This document shows, in pieces, positions 35,051 to 46,054 of a stretch of DNA of 64,000 nt (the first letter of the stretch is position 1; the number at the start of each line of letters is the position of its first letter). The stretch is from Chlorops oryzae (lineage: Eukaryota; Arthropoda; Insecta; Diptera; Chloropidae). Below the pieces are notes generated by a model. It had not been told where the DNA came from, made no database searches, and saw only the letters and a program-made list of their open reading frames with translations. The translations under genes and the position numbers were made by a program. Where the stretch lies: positions 110,963,308-111,027,307 of the forward strand of contig CM035807.1 in the NCBI GenBank assembly GCA_020466095.1, in the 5' to 3' direction.

Positions 35051-36216
35051 TATAGACATTTGTTGATGTAACCCTTACGTTTTGCTGATTTTTCATTCAA
35101 CCATGAAATCGGTTGACTGCTTCTTTTATTGATTTGAATTTTAAAAGTAAATTTCCGTTAATTTTCTTGTGAAAATATTTGCTAAAAACCAGTCTTATTA
35201 AAAAAACAGTAACATTCGCAAATTCAAAATTTACAGTTTAAAATGATGTTTTCTACATGCTACTTTAGAAGCTAAAATCAGAATTTGAAGAGACAATAGT
35301 CTAGAAGCCATGTTAAATTCCCTAAAAAGTTCTTTAATTTTTCGTTAAACGTATTTAAAGGAAACTATTTAAAGTCTTCTTTTTTTGAAAAAAGAACCCT
35401 TGTCTCTTTTACATTCATTTTACCCGCATGGGTCATAAAACAACTGAAATGTCTTTCCCGTTTCACTGAGCAGAACTTTGCATTTAAAAAAAAAAAAAAA
35501 AATTACACCTACGACGACGAAACCGATTTAGAAGAAAAGCTGCTCAAACATGCCATCTATATGTGTTGAACAAAATCGTTTTACACAAAATGAAATTACA
35601 TTTCCCAGCCACATATTTTCCCCGAAAGTCTTCTTACTTCTTCGAATATCAACGCATAGGAATCCTGAGCAGCGTCAGACAGAATTGCACGTGGAAATGC
35701 ATTTCTGCAGAGTTTCAAATCTCAATTTCATTGGAAGAAGTCTTTTCTCCCTTCCCTTTTCCCTTCGCTTGTTAAATGTTACGTTCGTGTCGTGTCGTTC
35801 GTTCGTTCGTTCGTATATCAACGTTTCGGCACCGCCAATTCCATTGATGGTAACATAAATTATCTCAGAAACCTGAAACATTGCATTCATGCGTCCTTAA
35901 GGATAAACATGGCTGCTCGGGGTGAGTGTGTGTGTGATCTTGTTCTAAGAAAAGGCTCTCAAAAGCCTTTCGCTCAAACGAACAAGCACACAATTGTTTA
36001 AAGCTCTGGGATAAATTTAATAATAGTATTCAAATGTTTCTTTGCTTCGGTAAGGACATTTATTTTAATAAATCATAGAATATTTAATAAATTAAGACGC
36101 CTGTGAAATTAAACTAGTTAACAGCACTAGCTTACAAAAAACCAAAATCGACAATGAAAATTGAAAACTTAAGCCTTAAAGTATGCAACGTATTTTTGAT
36201 AGAGCTTTGTTTTCAG
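35051..36216. other. Spacer, no gene recognised
   Basis: Open frames up to 102 codons (35550-35858) lack features. GTTCGTTCGTTCGTTCGT occurs near 35797. No repeat ends. Confidence 0.4.
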
Positions 36217-36425
36217 GGTTGTGGTCTTCAACTCGGTATAAGAACTTCGAAAGTTTATATTTTGGAATATGTTCTTTAAGTCTTCATCCAATTTTGACTC
36301 AAATAACTTTACTTTATCTTGAATTTTTCAAAAAAAAAAATCACATAACATTAAAAGTCCTGAATTAAATTATCCTGAAGACTATCATCGAAAGTGTAAA
36401 CCTTCAAAAAGTCTATACTAAGATG
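36217..36425. repeat. Repeat family copy 2 (with 5808-6026)
   Basis: Shares TCTTCAACTCGGT, AAGAACTTCGAAAGTTTA and CCTGAAGAC with 5808-6026 in the same order and orientation. The right end is poorly conserved. Confidence 0.5.
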
Positions 36426-36458
36426 TCCTGAGAAAAAATTAAAAAAATTATTTGCAAA

Positions 36459-36635
36459 CAAGGGGCGGATTAAGACAATTTGCCGCCTTAGGCAGTTGCG
36501 ATTTTGTAGCCTCAGACGGCAGCCTAATTTTCGCCTTTTCTTTTATTGATGCATTGACGGTCAGAATTTACCGCCCCTGAAAATTTTCCGCCCCAGGCAG
36601 CTGCCTATGTTGCCTATAAGGTAAATCCGTTACTG
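36459..36635. mobile_element. MITE with CAAGGGGCGGATTA end, 177 bp
   Basis: The left end reads CAAGGGGCGGATTAAG and the right end, on the other strand, CAGTAACGGATTTACC. The interior has GCCGCCTTAGGCAG and, inverted, AGGCAGCTGCCTATG. It shares TTGATGCATTGACGGTCAGA with 8536-8611. No target duplication recognised. Probably hAT-derived. Confidence 0.6.
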
Positions 36636-36839
36636 TTGTTAACTAGAGTTATTCATTCACATAAGGCAAGAGGCCAAAATGCTGCATACAGAGTAATGCA
36701 TCGTTACACATTTCGTAGGCCGTAGAGGTGGTAATGCATACGACTTCATATACCATCCTAGTATACTTTTTTTCGAGCGTGGCCGTTTTGTAGAGTGAGC
36801 GCTTACTACCACCACATTGGGCAGTTCGCTTATAGTCTC

Positions 36840-37290
36840 GTATTCTTTGTAAGCTATTGGTAGGCAGTTCGCCTACCATCTCGTATACTTTGTAGCTATT
36901 AATATTCAGGTCGCTTACAGTCTCGTATACTTTGTAAGCTATTGTAGGTAGTTCGCCTTACAATCTCGTATACTTTGTAGCTATTAATATTCAGGTCGCT
37001 TACAGTCTCGTATACTTTGTAAGCCAAAGGAAGGCAGTTCGCCTACTATCTCGTATACTTTGTAGCTATTAATATTCAGGTCGCTTACAGTCTCGTATAC
37101 TTTGTAAGCTATTAGTAGGCAGTTCGCCTAAAGTTTCGTATACTTTGTAGCTATTAATATTCAGGTCGCTTACAGTCTCGTATACTTTGTAAGCTATTAA
37201 GGTAGGCAGTTCGCCTACCATCTTGTATACTTTGTAGCTATTAATATTCAGGCCGCTTACAAACTTGTATACTTTGTGAGCGGTAGGCAT
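36840..37290. repeat. 85-bp satellite array, about five units
   Basis: TTAATATTCAGG recurs at 36899, 36984, 37069, 37154 and 37241, spacings 85, 85, 85 and 87. Each unit contains CGTATACTTTGTA twice, followed by GCTATT, so the unit is a diverged dimer of about 42 bp. One half carries TCGCTTACAGTCT and the other GCAGTTCGCCTAC. The minus-strand frame 37069-37290 is read-through of the array. Confidence 0.92.
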
Positions 37291-38527
37291 TGTTGGCCGC
37301 TGCGAATAAGTAGTATAAATTATATTTCCTTTACTAAAAAATCATCCCGGACGTCCGCTCGGCGATAATTTAAAAACTAAGAAAGAAAAACAAAATCTCT
37401 CTAATCTTTGAATAAAACATTTCAATTATTCTTCGACATTATCAATAATGCAAAGTGCACTTACAATTTTTACTTCCACTTAATGCTGACTGTGAATTCG
37501 ATTCAGATTTCAATTCGTTCAATCGTTCACGTTCGTAAGCACGAATCGTTCGTACTGAGCCCCAAAGTTAAGCTTAGCTACACAGAGAGCTAAGAAGCTC
37601 AACAAGTTATTGAAATGACATCTGCTCTTTCGCCAACTTCCTTTGCTCGCATCTAATGTAAATCCCATTGAATTGAACACTTGATATGCGCATTCGCCTT
37701 TCAACACAATTGCATCGGAATCGCTTGGATTTACATATGAAAGACATCGGAAAAACAGGATTCAATCCATCATTTTCTTGGCGCAAGGATCTCAATCCAC
37801 AGGACAGAGTACACAGCAGCGCACACAGTGCACGGCACAAGCGACAGCACTCAATCGGTGAAAAGTCAATATTGTGCTTCTCCATTTTCGGCAAACGTTT
37901 TTCCGGAGCTCTTTTTTCGCCCCCAACATTTTTTTCTTTATTTTTTTCAATTTTTTTTTTTCTTTTCATTTCGGCTTGTCTCTGCTCTTTGTATTTCTGC
38001 CCTCAATTTCAATGCATTTCATTTCGAATCGAATCGAATCGAATCGAAAACTGAGTGTCATGTTCCGCGTTGTTGTACCATTGCAAACGATAGAGAGGCA
38101 AATAGTGGAACAGCACACAGCTGGCACATATGATGACACAAAACAGCATCGGAATTTTTGAAATTCTTTTCTTTTTTCTTGCCGATGGCATCTCCATCCG
38201 CTCCGTAGCAATGGGTAGTCTGTGTAATGGCATGCATACACGCATCGATGGCAGCAATTCCATCGTGCATAAATCACACAAAATGTGGGTGTTAAGTGGG
38301 CGAAATAATGTGGGTGGCGGCGGCGGCAATGTGCGCGATTTCAATTCGAATCGTTTAAGTGCAATGTGAATGCGAAAAACGCATGAATCTCTTTTTAAGA
38401 TTTCAATCGCCTTAGAATTGTGATTTTTATTCAATGGTTTCGATATGGAAATCGAATAAAAAATATGGGATTCTTTTTTTTCTTTTTCAAAATTACAGCA
38501 ACGATGTGTCAATTTAACTCGAATATT
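37291..38527. other. Spacer, no gene recognised
   Basis: Overlapping open frames up to 176 codons on the minus strand (38009-38539) run into the MITE at 38528 and lack domains. AATCGAATCGAATCGAATCG occurs near 38027. Confidence 0.4.
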
Positions 38528-38696
38528 AGGGGTATTCACAAAGGCGTGTTAAAAATGTTGGAAAGTCGGAAAATCGTAAAATTGCGAATTCTATAAATTT
38601 TTTAAACTATTTTTGTGTCGTGCACAACTTTTTAAGCAGTTAAAGTTCTCCGATTTTCCTACTTTCCTATTTTCCGACGCCTTTGTGAATACCCCT
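38528..38696. mobile_element. Harbinger-like MITE, 169 bp
   Basis: Inverted ends start AGGGGTATTCACAAAGGCG on both strands (38528-38546 and 38678-38696). Flanks are ATT at 38525-38527 and ATT at 38697-38699. The first 14 bases match the element at 315-1047; the interiors differ. Confidence 0.85.
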
Positions 38697-38699
38697 ATT

Positions 38700-40017
38700 G
38701 GCAGGATCGCCGAAAATTAGACGGAATTTTTTCATCATTTTCAAGGCAATTTTTGTTGACTTTTTTGTTCCCCGAGCCCTAGCTATACAGCCTTATTCCA
38801 AATTAATATTCCCCGGGAATTGTTTCTATAGAAATTGTCAAAATTCTTGGTTTCTTTATATTCAGTTCACCACTCCCTATTGGCTTTGAAAGGACCTAAA
38901 GGAAGGAACTATGCTGCGAAAGAATATTTTTCTACAAAATTCAAACTATCGAAAAAATTCACATAAATAGGAAAATATCTTCAGGGAACGAATGGTAGAG
39001 GCATAGCTTTCTGTTATTATTGTTTATTTCAAATTTATGGCAATGCAACATTTTCCGAAGAAACACTAACGAAAATGTGTTTATGCCTTTTGAAATATTC
39101 TCCATACAGCTACTTGCAGTTCATTTTCTATTTCCTCAAGCTTCTCAACCCATTAATGTCATAACAAAAGATGAATTTATTGGACACACGCCTAATTTGT
39201 ACTTAATTAAGGACTCGAAAGCAGGTCTTCTCAATGCAAAATGCAAACGAAGCCATTATGTAAACTATATCGAGAAGCCACAAACATTTTCCTTACGATC
39301 CTGGTTTTAATGAAATTTGTCATTCAATTATTGCATACAACATTTTGAGCCTGTAAAGCATGAAATAGATGCGGCTAAGAGTACATAATGAACATGAAAA
39401 TGAGAAAGTTTAAACAAACATGAGCTCGAGATAATATGTTGCAAAGCCCGCCCGATGCTATATTCCTCTAAAATTGAGAGTCCTTGAGTGTAGCGGCGTG
39501 TGTGTGTGAATTCAATTGAAGCTGAGCCCAGCCTTTGGCCGGAGCCAAGTAATCAATTTGGATTTCTCAAATTTATCAAGAAAACCACAGCACAAGGCAT
39601 ACAAAAGAGGCAGCCAAAGCGACTTAAGTATGCATGTATGCATTTATGTACGTATGTATATATGTATCTATGTATGTTCCTTGTTACAAGCAAAAACAGT
39701 GTGCATTGCTTAATAACTAGAACTCATATCAATCGTTCGGTCTTAAGATACTCCCGGAAATTTCTTCAAGTCGTTTCGAGTTGAGAAATATGTAGATATA
39801 TGTATGTACTGTATAAGCATCTTGTCGACTTACTTTGCCAAGAAGGCTAATGCACAATGGATTGCAACATGAAAGGGGCTTAATCTGGTCCAAATAGATT
39901 GAAAGTGTTAAAAGCCAACTGACTTTTATATTTAATGAAACTACAAGCAGATGAATTTGGGGCGATTTGATTGTCATGAAACTGTTGGAGACTGGATTAG
40001 CTTTAATTGCATATTCA
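38700..40017. other. Spacer, no gene recognised
   Basis: Short open frames only. A TATG-rich stretch typical of higher flies lies at about 39626-39678. Confidence 0.4.
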
Positions 40018-40025
40018 CTCATATG

Positions 40026-40270
40026 CAGTGCTCGGATTTTGTTGACTTTTCTAAATTTAAAACATACTTTATGGAGTAAAAATTTTGTTCAACTCACATA
40101 AAGTTAAGATTCAAATCGATTTTTAGCTTCGAAATGAATTTTTTTGACTTTAGGAAAGCGGTTTCAAATTCAGCTTCGCTAAACTTAATCGAAAAATGTT
40201 GGTAAGAAAATTTTTCTTGCCCCATTATGTATGCTTCAAATTTATAAAAGTCAACAAAATCCGAGCCCTG
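40026..40270. mobile_element. hAT-type MITE, 245 bp, perfect 8-bp duplication
   Basis: Inverted repeats of 42 bp (38 identical) start CAGTGCTCGGATTTTGTTGA on the left and CAGGGCTCGGATTTTGTTGA on the right, read inward. The exact 8-bp duplication CTCATATG lies at 40018-40025 and 40271-40278. Short, non-coding, and probably the youngest of the CAGNGCTCGGA group here. Confidence 0.95.
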
Positions 40271-40308
40271 CTCATATGCATGTTTGAAGCGTTCTATTAA
40301 ATATAAGC

Positions 40309-40868
40309 TAAGGTGGATCGATTTTGTAACTCCTAAATGTCCTAGCAGAATTTAATTCTGTTGCCCATACTTGATAATGATGCCGAAGAAACTATAGGTC
40401 AAATGTGAATTTTAACCTTCCGCTTTTGCAAACAAAGGTTTTTCCATGCCATATTCGACTTATTTTGGTCATCATTGTTGGTGAAAACATCTCAAAAAGC
40501 AGAGAAACAATCACTTCAACGTCCCTCAAAACTCAAGCCATTGAAAAAATTTTATATTTTCTTTAATAACTATCTTAAAATGGCAAATTTATGATGATTT
40601 TTCAAGCAAAATTTTATTATATCTCATGCCTAAAATTATGCTAAGAATCAAAATAAGAAAAATTCAATTTTTAAAACTTTTTTGATTTATAGCATGCTTT
40701 TAGGCATATTTAAGATGAGCCTTCTTTTTGAAAAGCGGAAGAAAAAAAATCGGCTTTGACCTGACCTGGTTCCCTGGGCCTTTTTTCTTCAAAAAAATTG
40801 TAGAATCTTATTTCACTAGGGCAATTTTCATTATTTTTTTTTTTTGTAAAATAAAACGATCCACCTTA
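40309..40868. mobile_element. hAT-type MITE family TAAGGTGGATCG, copy 1 (560 bp)
   Basis: Ends TAAGGTGGATCG on both strands. The 8-bp flanks are ATATAAGC (40301-40308) and ATATAAAC (40869-40876). It is colinear with 48359-48926 over its length, for example CTTCCGCTTTTGCAAAC and GCAAATTTATGATGATTTTT. Only 30 bp separate it from the end of the neighbouring hAT element. No coding frame. Confidence 0.92.
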
Positions 40869-41000
40869 ATATAAACTCATTTGGTCTAATAATACAATTA
40901 AGATTATAAATTCTACAAAGCACAATTTCGTCTTTAATTATATCGAGTCTTATTAATATTGTCCGGAGAGCTTTATTCCCATTTTGGCTCGGTTTTTTGA

Positions 41001-41286
41001 CCCAGCAAACATTGTGAGTCCTAGAAGAATCATATATGACTTCTAATTTGGAGTCATAGCCTTCATAATGAACTCTTTTAAGAGTCTTAAAAGGAGCGTG
41101 TTTCCCTGCTGGCGAAGGTCATCCTATATGAGTCCACCCTTTGTTTATAAGTTTAAAGCCAAATTGAATTTTATTTTATTTTTCTTCTTATTTCTGAATC
41201 ATTTCGGGCTCATAAATATGAGCCTCGTATTTTCTAAATATTTCTGACTTATTATTTCTGGGCACTCCGAAAATGTGTTTGCTGGG
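41001..41286. mobile_element. MITE with CCCAGCAAACA ends, 286 bp
   Basis: The left end CCCAGCAAACATTGTGAG and the right end, on the other strand, CCCAGCAAACACATTTTC share 11 bp. The interior has repeated GAGTC/GACTC words, as does 53077-54026, whose left end is CCCAGCTAGCATTTTT. No target duplication was recognised. Confidence 0.65.
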
Positions 41287-42806
41287 CAAGCATCAAAATT
41301 CATGTTTGTTTGTGCCAGTTCACTTCGAGGCAATGGCATGCCTTCATATTTAGTGTCACACAAAATAAACCGACTACTGCCGAAATTAATTGGAGAAATG
41401 TCAAATATTATGGTAATACAATTAAATTATAGTCGCCAGTGACCAGTGAATGTTGTTCGTTTTCAGCAATCCTTCAATTACTAAAGAGGACTGAAATTTC
41501 AATGTTAATATGAAAATATGAATGATGGCTTTTCAGGAGGCCACAAACAAGATAGTTCTTGAACAAAAATATACTTCAATCGAGGTCTCATTATCGCAAC
41601 ACCCGCTCACGCATCAATTCATATAAGAAATGCATCAAGCTGCAAGGACAAAGCAGAGTGGAAGAGGGAGAAGAGAGAAGAGAGAAAGAGTAATCACTGT
41701 AGTGAAAGAATCACGCAGCGATAACAGCAAAATGTCGCCTATATGACATTTTGCGTTGATGTGCGTGAGATTAATTTCCTGCGGGAGCTCAGGGCACGCT
41801 GCGTTATTTGAACTCGTCGTGTCGTGCAATACCATAAGGCACAGGCATATGCATAGCAAACATGGTGGACATGTGATATCGACTGACACGGGGACAACCG
41901 ATTCAGTTCGGTCCACATGGTTTTGGGAACAAAACAACAAGGCAAAAGGCAAAAGATGATGCATCATTTTAGGCGGAAAATAATGTGAATCGCAGTGCAG
42001 GATTCGATTTCAGTCAACCATCGTTGTTTGTGCAGCGAAATAATAACCGCAATAATGAGAAGCCGAATGAAATTTATTTCTGAAAAGGCATTGACTCTCA
42101 CGATAAAACACACGACATTTTGAGATGAGTCCGAGTCACTCGCAGCATTGTCATTTCGTCAACAAGCCAACAGCCAAGGCTAGCCGCATAATCATATTCC
42201 CAGTTTTAGCCTCTTCGTCCGGTGTTGCTGTTGCGACTGCTGATGCTACAGCTGCCATGAATTGTATTAAAAGATAGAAGAGCAACAATAGCGAATGCAT
42301 GAAGGCGGGAGTGTACGATTTGATTTGGCAGGAATCGCTGCAGAGCTTCGAGGATAGCAGCCGGCACATGCTAAGATCATTCCGAATGAATGCGACAATA
42401 GCCTGCTCAAAAATTAAGTGCGGATGTCAATGACGCTGTAATCGCGCATATGCAGGACTTCGAAATGAATTACCCGAAGCTAGCGCATGGCATATGGCAA
42501 ACGTTTGATAAAAGTGGCGGAGGAATTGTTTGGCATTGGTATGAATATGATTATAAAGATTGTCCCTATGAATGTGGAGAGGCGAGAATATTGCGCTGAA
42601 AAACATGCCGTATGAAAGATGTGTTTTTCTACCATATTTCGCACATTTGTACTGCATATTAAATAGTACTGAAATCAATTTTCTGCACTCACGTATTTTT
42701 TTTGTTGTTTTTTTTTTTTGTTGCAAATATCTGAAAAAGATACGTTTTGATTTTGATAAAAATTTGTTCTGGTGAAAGTTAATACTTGGAGGAAGTTTCT
42801 AAAAAT
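41287..42806. other. Spacer, no gene recognised
   Basis: 41560-42500 is less A/T-rich and unique-looking, with open frames up to 110 codons in several phases but no domain or splice support. Confidence 0.4.
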
Positions 42807-42822
42807 AGCCAGAAAGTGTCTC

Positions 42823-43409
42823 GTGGGTGCCCTTGGCTCAGGGATAGTGTATATGCTTCAGAGGCAGAAGTATGTGTGTTCGAATTCCGCTCGACCCAAA
42901 AATCTTCAAAAGTTTTTTCAGTTAATCTTTAAGAAGATACGGCGGCCACTAGTCGGTTGGTTCCTGGCAAGTCCACCGATGAAGCTAAATTTGCCTACAG
43001 AAAAAAAACTTCTTTGAAAGCTATTGCCCTTCGGAGTCGGCGTTTAACTGTAGGTCCCACTCTTCGTATACGTAATTTTTCCAACCCAAAATAAAAATTA
43101 CGTATACGTCGAATAAGTTGATTTTTTTTTGTCATATTTTTGTCGAAAATACCGGTTGCTGAATTTTTCTGTATTGGTGTCTGAAGCAAATTTGTTGGTC
43201 GCTAAAATATCTACAACTTTCCCGAAGACAGTAAAGCGATATTCATAACGATTCAGGACAAATTAGCATTTTAATTTTCGAAGACTTAAGCGTCGGACCT
43301 GCAAATGCGATGGATCTGAGCTCAGTATACTTTTAAGAAAGTCACTCAGTTGGTCCCATTTTTGTTACTATTTTCGACAATCAATTTCAACCTAACAAAA
43401 AGAAGAAGA
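42823..43409 (+). mobile_element. tRNA-derived SINE, about 587 bp, with 16-bp target duplication
   Basis: AGCCAGAAAGTGTCTC occurs exactly at 42807-42822 and 43410-43425. The inserted segment starts with a tRNA-like head: an A-box-like TGGCTCAGGGATAGTG and a B-box-like GTGTTCGAATTCC (about 42876-42888). It ends in an A-rich AACAAAAAGAAGAAG tail. This arrangement is that of a retroposed polymerase III element. The head does not fold as a functional tRNA (no acceptor stem). The body is long for a SINE. Confidence 0.8.
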
Positions 43410-43429
43410 AGCCAGAAAGTGTCTCAAGG

Positions 43430-43650
43430 ACGGAAATACACTGATAAAAAGACCATTTAAATTTTCTTTCCTTTTTTGTGAACAATTTTTCTCAGTGTAA
43501 AATTAAAAAATTTTTTTTTTAGATTCTTTGTTTCATCAACTATCAGTCGCCATTTGTTTCATCTTTCTATGTTAATTAGTTTTCGAGATATGAATTTTTG
43601 AAAGAGGCCTTACTAAAAAGAATTTTGCATCGATGCCGATTGCCTTCCTG
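43430..43650 (-). repeat. Dispersed repeat family R1, copy e
   Basis: In reverse orientation it contains TTCATATCTCGAAAACTAATT, GATGAAACAAATGGCGACTG and ACACTGAGAAAAATTG in the order of the other R1 copies. The SINE at 42823-43409 sits immediately to the left. Confidence 0.65.
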
Positions 43651-45104
43651 AGCCGACAAGACCCTTTGAGTGTTTATCTTCTTGATGATAGGAGAAAATG
43701 ATTTTTTCGGGATTGCAATTGTATGAAAATGTTGTGGGTTGAAAGAAGTATTGACACTCGGTATGAAATGTGGACTTTCTGCTTCTTAGATTTCTTCTTT
43801 CACTTTCTTTTTGGATCGAGTCGTTCTTTACTTTCTCACTGCCTTAGCGCTTTAAACATTGATCAAAGAGTATCGCAATGAAAATATTGAACCATATTTA
43901 GGAAGGGAGGAAGGCACACAATAAATATAAACATATAGACCCAATGAGACATGACGGGAGTGTGTACATACTATCATTTTAACAGTGCTCTCCTGCCAAT
44001 GTTTCCGTTTCCTGTGCCGTTTCCCTGTTGCTAGTGATACTGTTTCGCTGCAACACTTGGTCGGCAGGAAGATCCTACTGCGAAATGAAATTTACGTTAT
44101 TATTTACAAAAGCTTACATTCTATTTGTTCTGATAAGTGAGGCATGACGGCGGATGTGTGCCACGTGGGTAGACGTGTGTGAATTTTCATCGGTTCCTTC
44201 GAAAAAAAAAAATCGTTTTTTTTTTCAACATATGGATACGAATCTTTCTTCTGGGCAAAGTAATCAGTGCAACGATTCGGCTCTGGCTGTTCTCTGTTCT
44301 TTGTTGTTATTTACAATTGCGACCAATATTGACTGCGAAAAATGGCTGCTGGGACTTCCGACCATATGTGCGTTAAGTTGGGTGCCGTCGTCTCTGTGTG
44401 CTGGCTGGGGCATCAGACGCGTGAAATAACAAATAATTTCGATGAGAATGCCGGAAATGTAACGGAAATAAATTTACATAAATGCAACATGGCGTTTCAA
44501 AAGTTTCATTTGTTTTGCTTATGCTCGAAATGAAGGCGGGATCTTTTTTTTCCAACCAAATTTTTAAGCAAATATGTGTTTGTTTGTATGGTTTTGTATT
44601 GAGACGAAGTGTGAACGTATGATTTTATCGTATTTAATTTAAACAAGAACTCCTTTAAAGTGAAATAATGGGGAAAATATTGATGCTGCAAGGATTTGAT
44701 GTTATCCCTTTCTCCCCTTCTCTTTTTTTTAAGGTTTTTTATTTAAGTTTTTTTTTTTTTTTTTTTTATTAATATGATTTTTTTGTTACTTCCTGATTCC
44801 ACATAAATATTCCTGGGGAATTTTTGCCAGCGGATGCGAAAAAATTCTCCCATTCTCAGCACATTGGGAAGGGAATCTAAGGACAGCAAAAATTGTAAAA
44901 ATTTTTAATCAAAAGTTGTCACATTCTTCCTTTAATTGACGCTCAGAATATTCCCTTTTTCAACTGAGAAAAATTTCTAGGGAGAAAGTTCCCAGTATAT
45001 ATTCATTAGAGTAGAGATGTATTTCGTTGCTTTCTTGATAGGTTCTAAATGTCTTCTTGTGGTCGTAATTGCTGTAATTGAATTTGTGGTAGTAACTGGA
45101 ACTA
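43651..45104. other. Spacer, no gene recognised
   Basis: Open frames up to 91 codons without features; T homopolymers near 44216-44225 and 44751-44768. Confidence 0.4.
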
Positions 45105-45238
45105 CCCTGCAGTAAATACGGGGCAAATTGACCTCTTTGTCACCACTGTCATTCTATAAACGAGTCTTAGGTCAACGAGGAGGTCTACAGTTAAATTTTC
45201 TCAAGCCTTCATGTAATGAATTTGCTGCAGAAGAATGA

Positions 45239-45316
45239 GAAGGCTCGGTAGTGAATTGGTTAGCTGTCTGCTCATCAGTCCGAAGGTTCCTGTTCGAATC
45301 CCAGGACTGGCGAAAA
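45239..45316 (+). repeat. tRNA-like SINE head, plus strand
   Basis: A-box-like TAGTGAATTGG and B-box-like TGTTCGAATCCCAGG are spaced as in a tRNA. Acceptor-stem pairing is absent, so this is a SINE head, not a tRNA gene. Confidence 0.55.
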
Positions 45317-45481
45317 GTTTATGTTGTAAATTCTCATGAATGCTTTTACAGATTCGTTCGAAAATTCCTATGAATTATAGGCAATATTTGTTAATTTTTT
45401 TAGCCCCAACAATTTTTTTTATGCCTGTTAAACCCATAACATTATCTACTTAAAAAAAATAAAAAAAAATTAAAAATTCGG

Positions 45482-45560
45482 CACTCGCCCGAGCGAGATT
45501 CGAACTCGGGTACCTCGGGTCGGAAGGCTAGACGCTTCACACTGAGCCATCCCAGACCTG
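45482..45560 (-). repeat. tRNA-like SINE head, minus strand
   Basis: On the minus strand it reads TGGGATGGCTCAGTGTG and then CGAGTTCGAATCTCG, an A-box, a B-box and a good T-arm. The acceptor ends do not pair. A-rich sequence lies just downstream on the same strand as TTTTTAATTTTTTTT, which is T-rich in that sense and thus not a classical A tail. Confidence 0.55.
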
Positions 45561-45991
45561 TGCGCGTCGCCTTCCATTTACAAACGTAAGCCATTGCGCT
45601 GCCTCTACTGCAACACTAGTTCAATCGTCGACTGATGACCACTGGAATATGTGCCCATACGAAGTGTCAATAGGAGAATGCAATGGCACGGGTACAGTTA
45701 GTCACTAGTAGTGGTGACGGAGGAACTAGTGCGAGATCGAATCAGTCACTAGTGACATTTACTGCAGGGTTGATTTGACCATGGTGTGATTTCCCCTTTT
45801 TGATTCTAATTAGTAAAATGGTGCCTTATTTTTTGACTTTTCGGGCGGTATTATAAATTTCTATTGCTGTTTTTCAGCGCCATCTAATGGCATAGTAGCA
45901 GAATTTTGTTATATTTTTTCAAATTGAGCACATTTCCAACATCGATTCATTAATGCAGCCTATAATAGGCTTCAATGTAAAGCGCTCTATA

Positions 45992-46050
45992 CAGGCCCGT
46001 AAAGAGAAATTTGAGGCCCGGGGATTTTTTCCGGCCTGGGTCTATATACT
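45992..46050 (+). repeat. CAGGCCCGTA-ended repeat fragment, copy 1
   Basis: CAGGCCCGTAAAGAGAAATTT followed by GAGGCCCGG and TTTTTTCCGG matches 60016-60071 in reverse complement. The fragment ends where the piggyBac element inserts at 46051-46054. Confidence 0.6.
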
Positions 46051-46054
46051 TTAA

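Larger units (their letters stand above)
45105..45769. mobile_element. Putative MITE with CCCTGCAGTAAAT ends, 665 bp
   Basis: CCCTGCAGTAAAT at 45105-45117 is repeated inverted at 45757-45769. A similar pair (CCTTGCAGTAAT, ATTACTGCAGGG) bounds 57299-57715. No target duplication is visible. The interior carries two tRNA-like heads facing each other. Confidence 0.6.

Noticed and set aside
36649..36879. Open frames in and beside the 85-bp satellite as a repeat protein
   Set aside because: 85 bp is not a multiple of three, so the repeat phase shifts from unit to unit; the apparent protein repeats come from chance unit lengths.
36840..37290. CRISPR-like regular repeats
   Set aside because: The repeat is continuous tandem satellite without unique spacers, and the genome is eukaryotic.
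38009..38539. 176-codon minus-strand frame with a hydrophobic stretch
   Set aside because: It begins inside the Harbinger-like MITE at 38528, overlaps other long frames and shows no domain, signal or splice support.
42826..42899. Possible tRNA gene on the plus strand
   Set aside because: No acceptor or T-arm pairing; it is the head of a SINE bounded by a 16-bp duplication.
45482..45560. Possible tRNA gene on the minus strand
   Set aside because: A- and B-box words and the T-arm are present, but the acceptor ends do not pair; it fits a SINE head.
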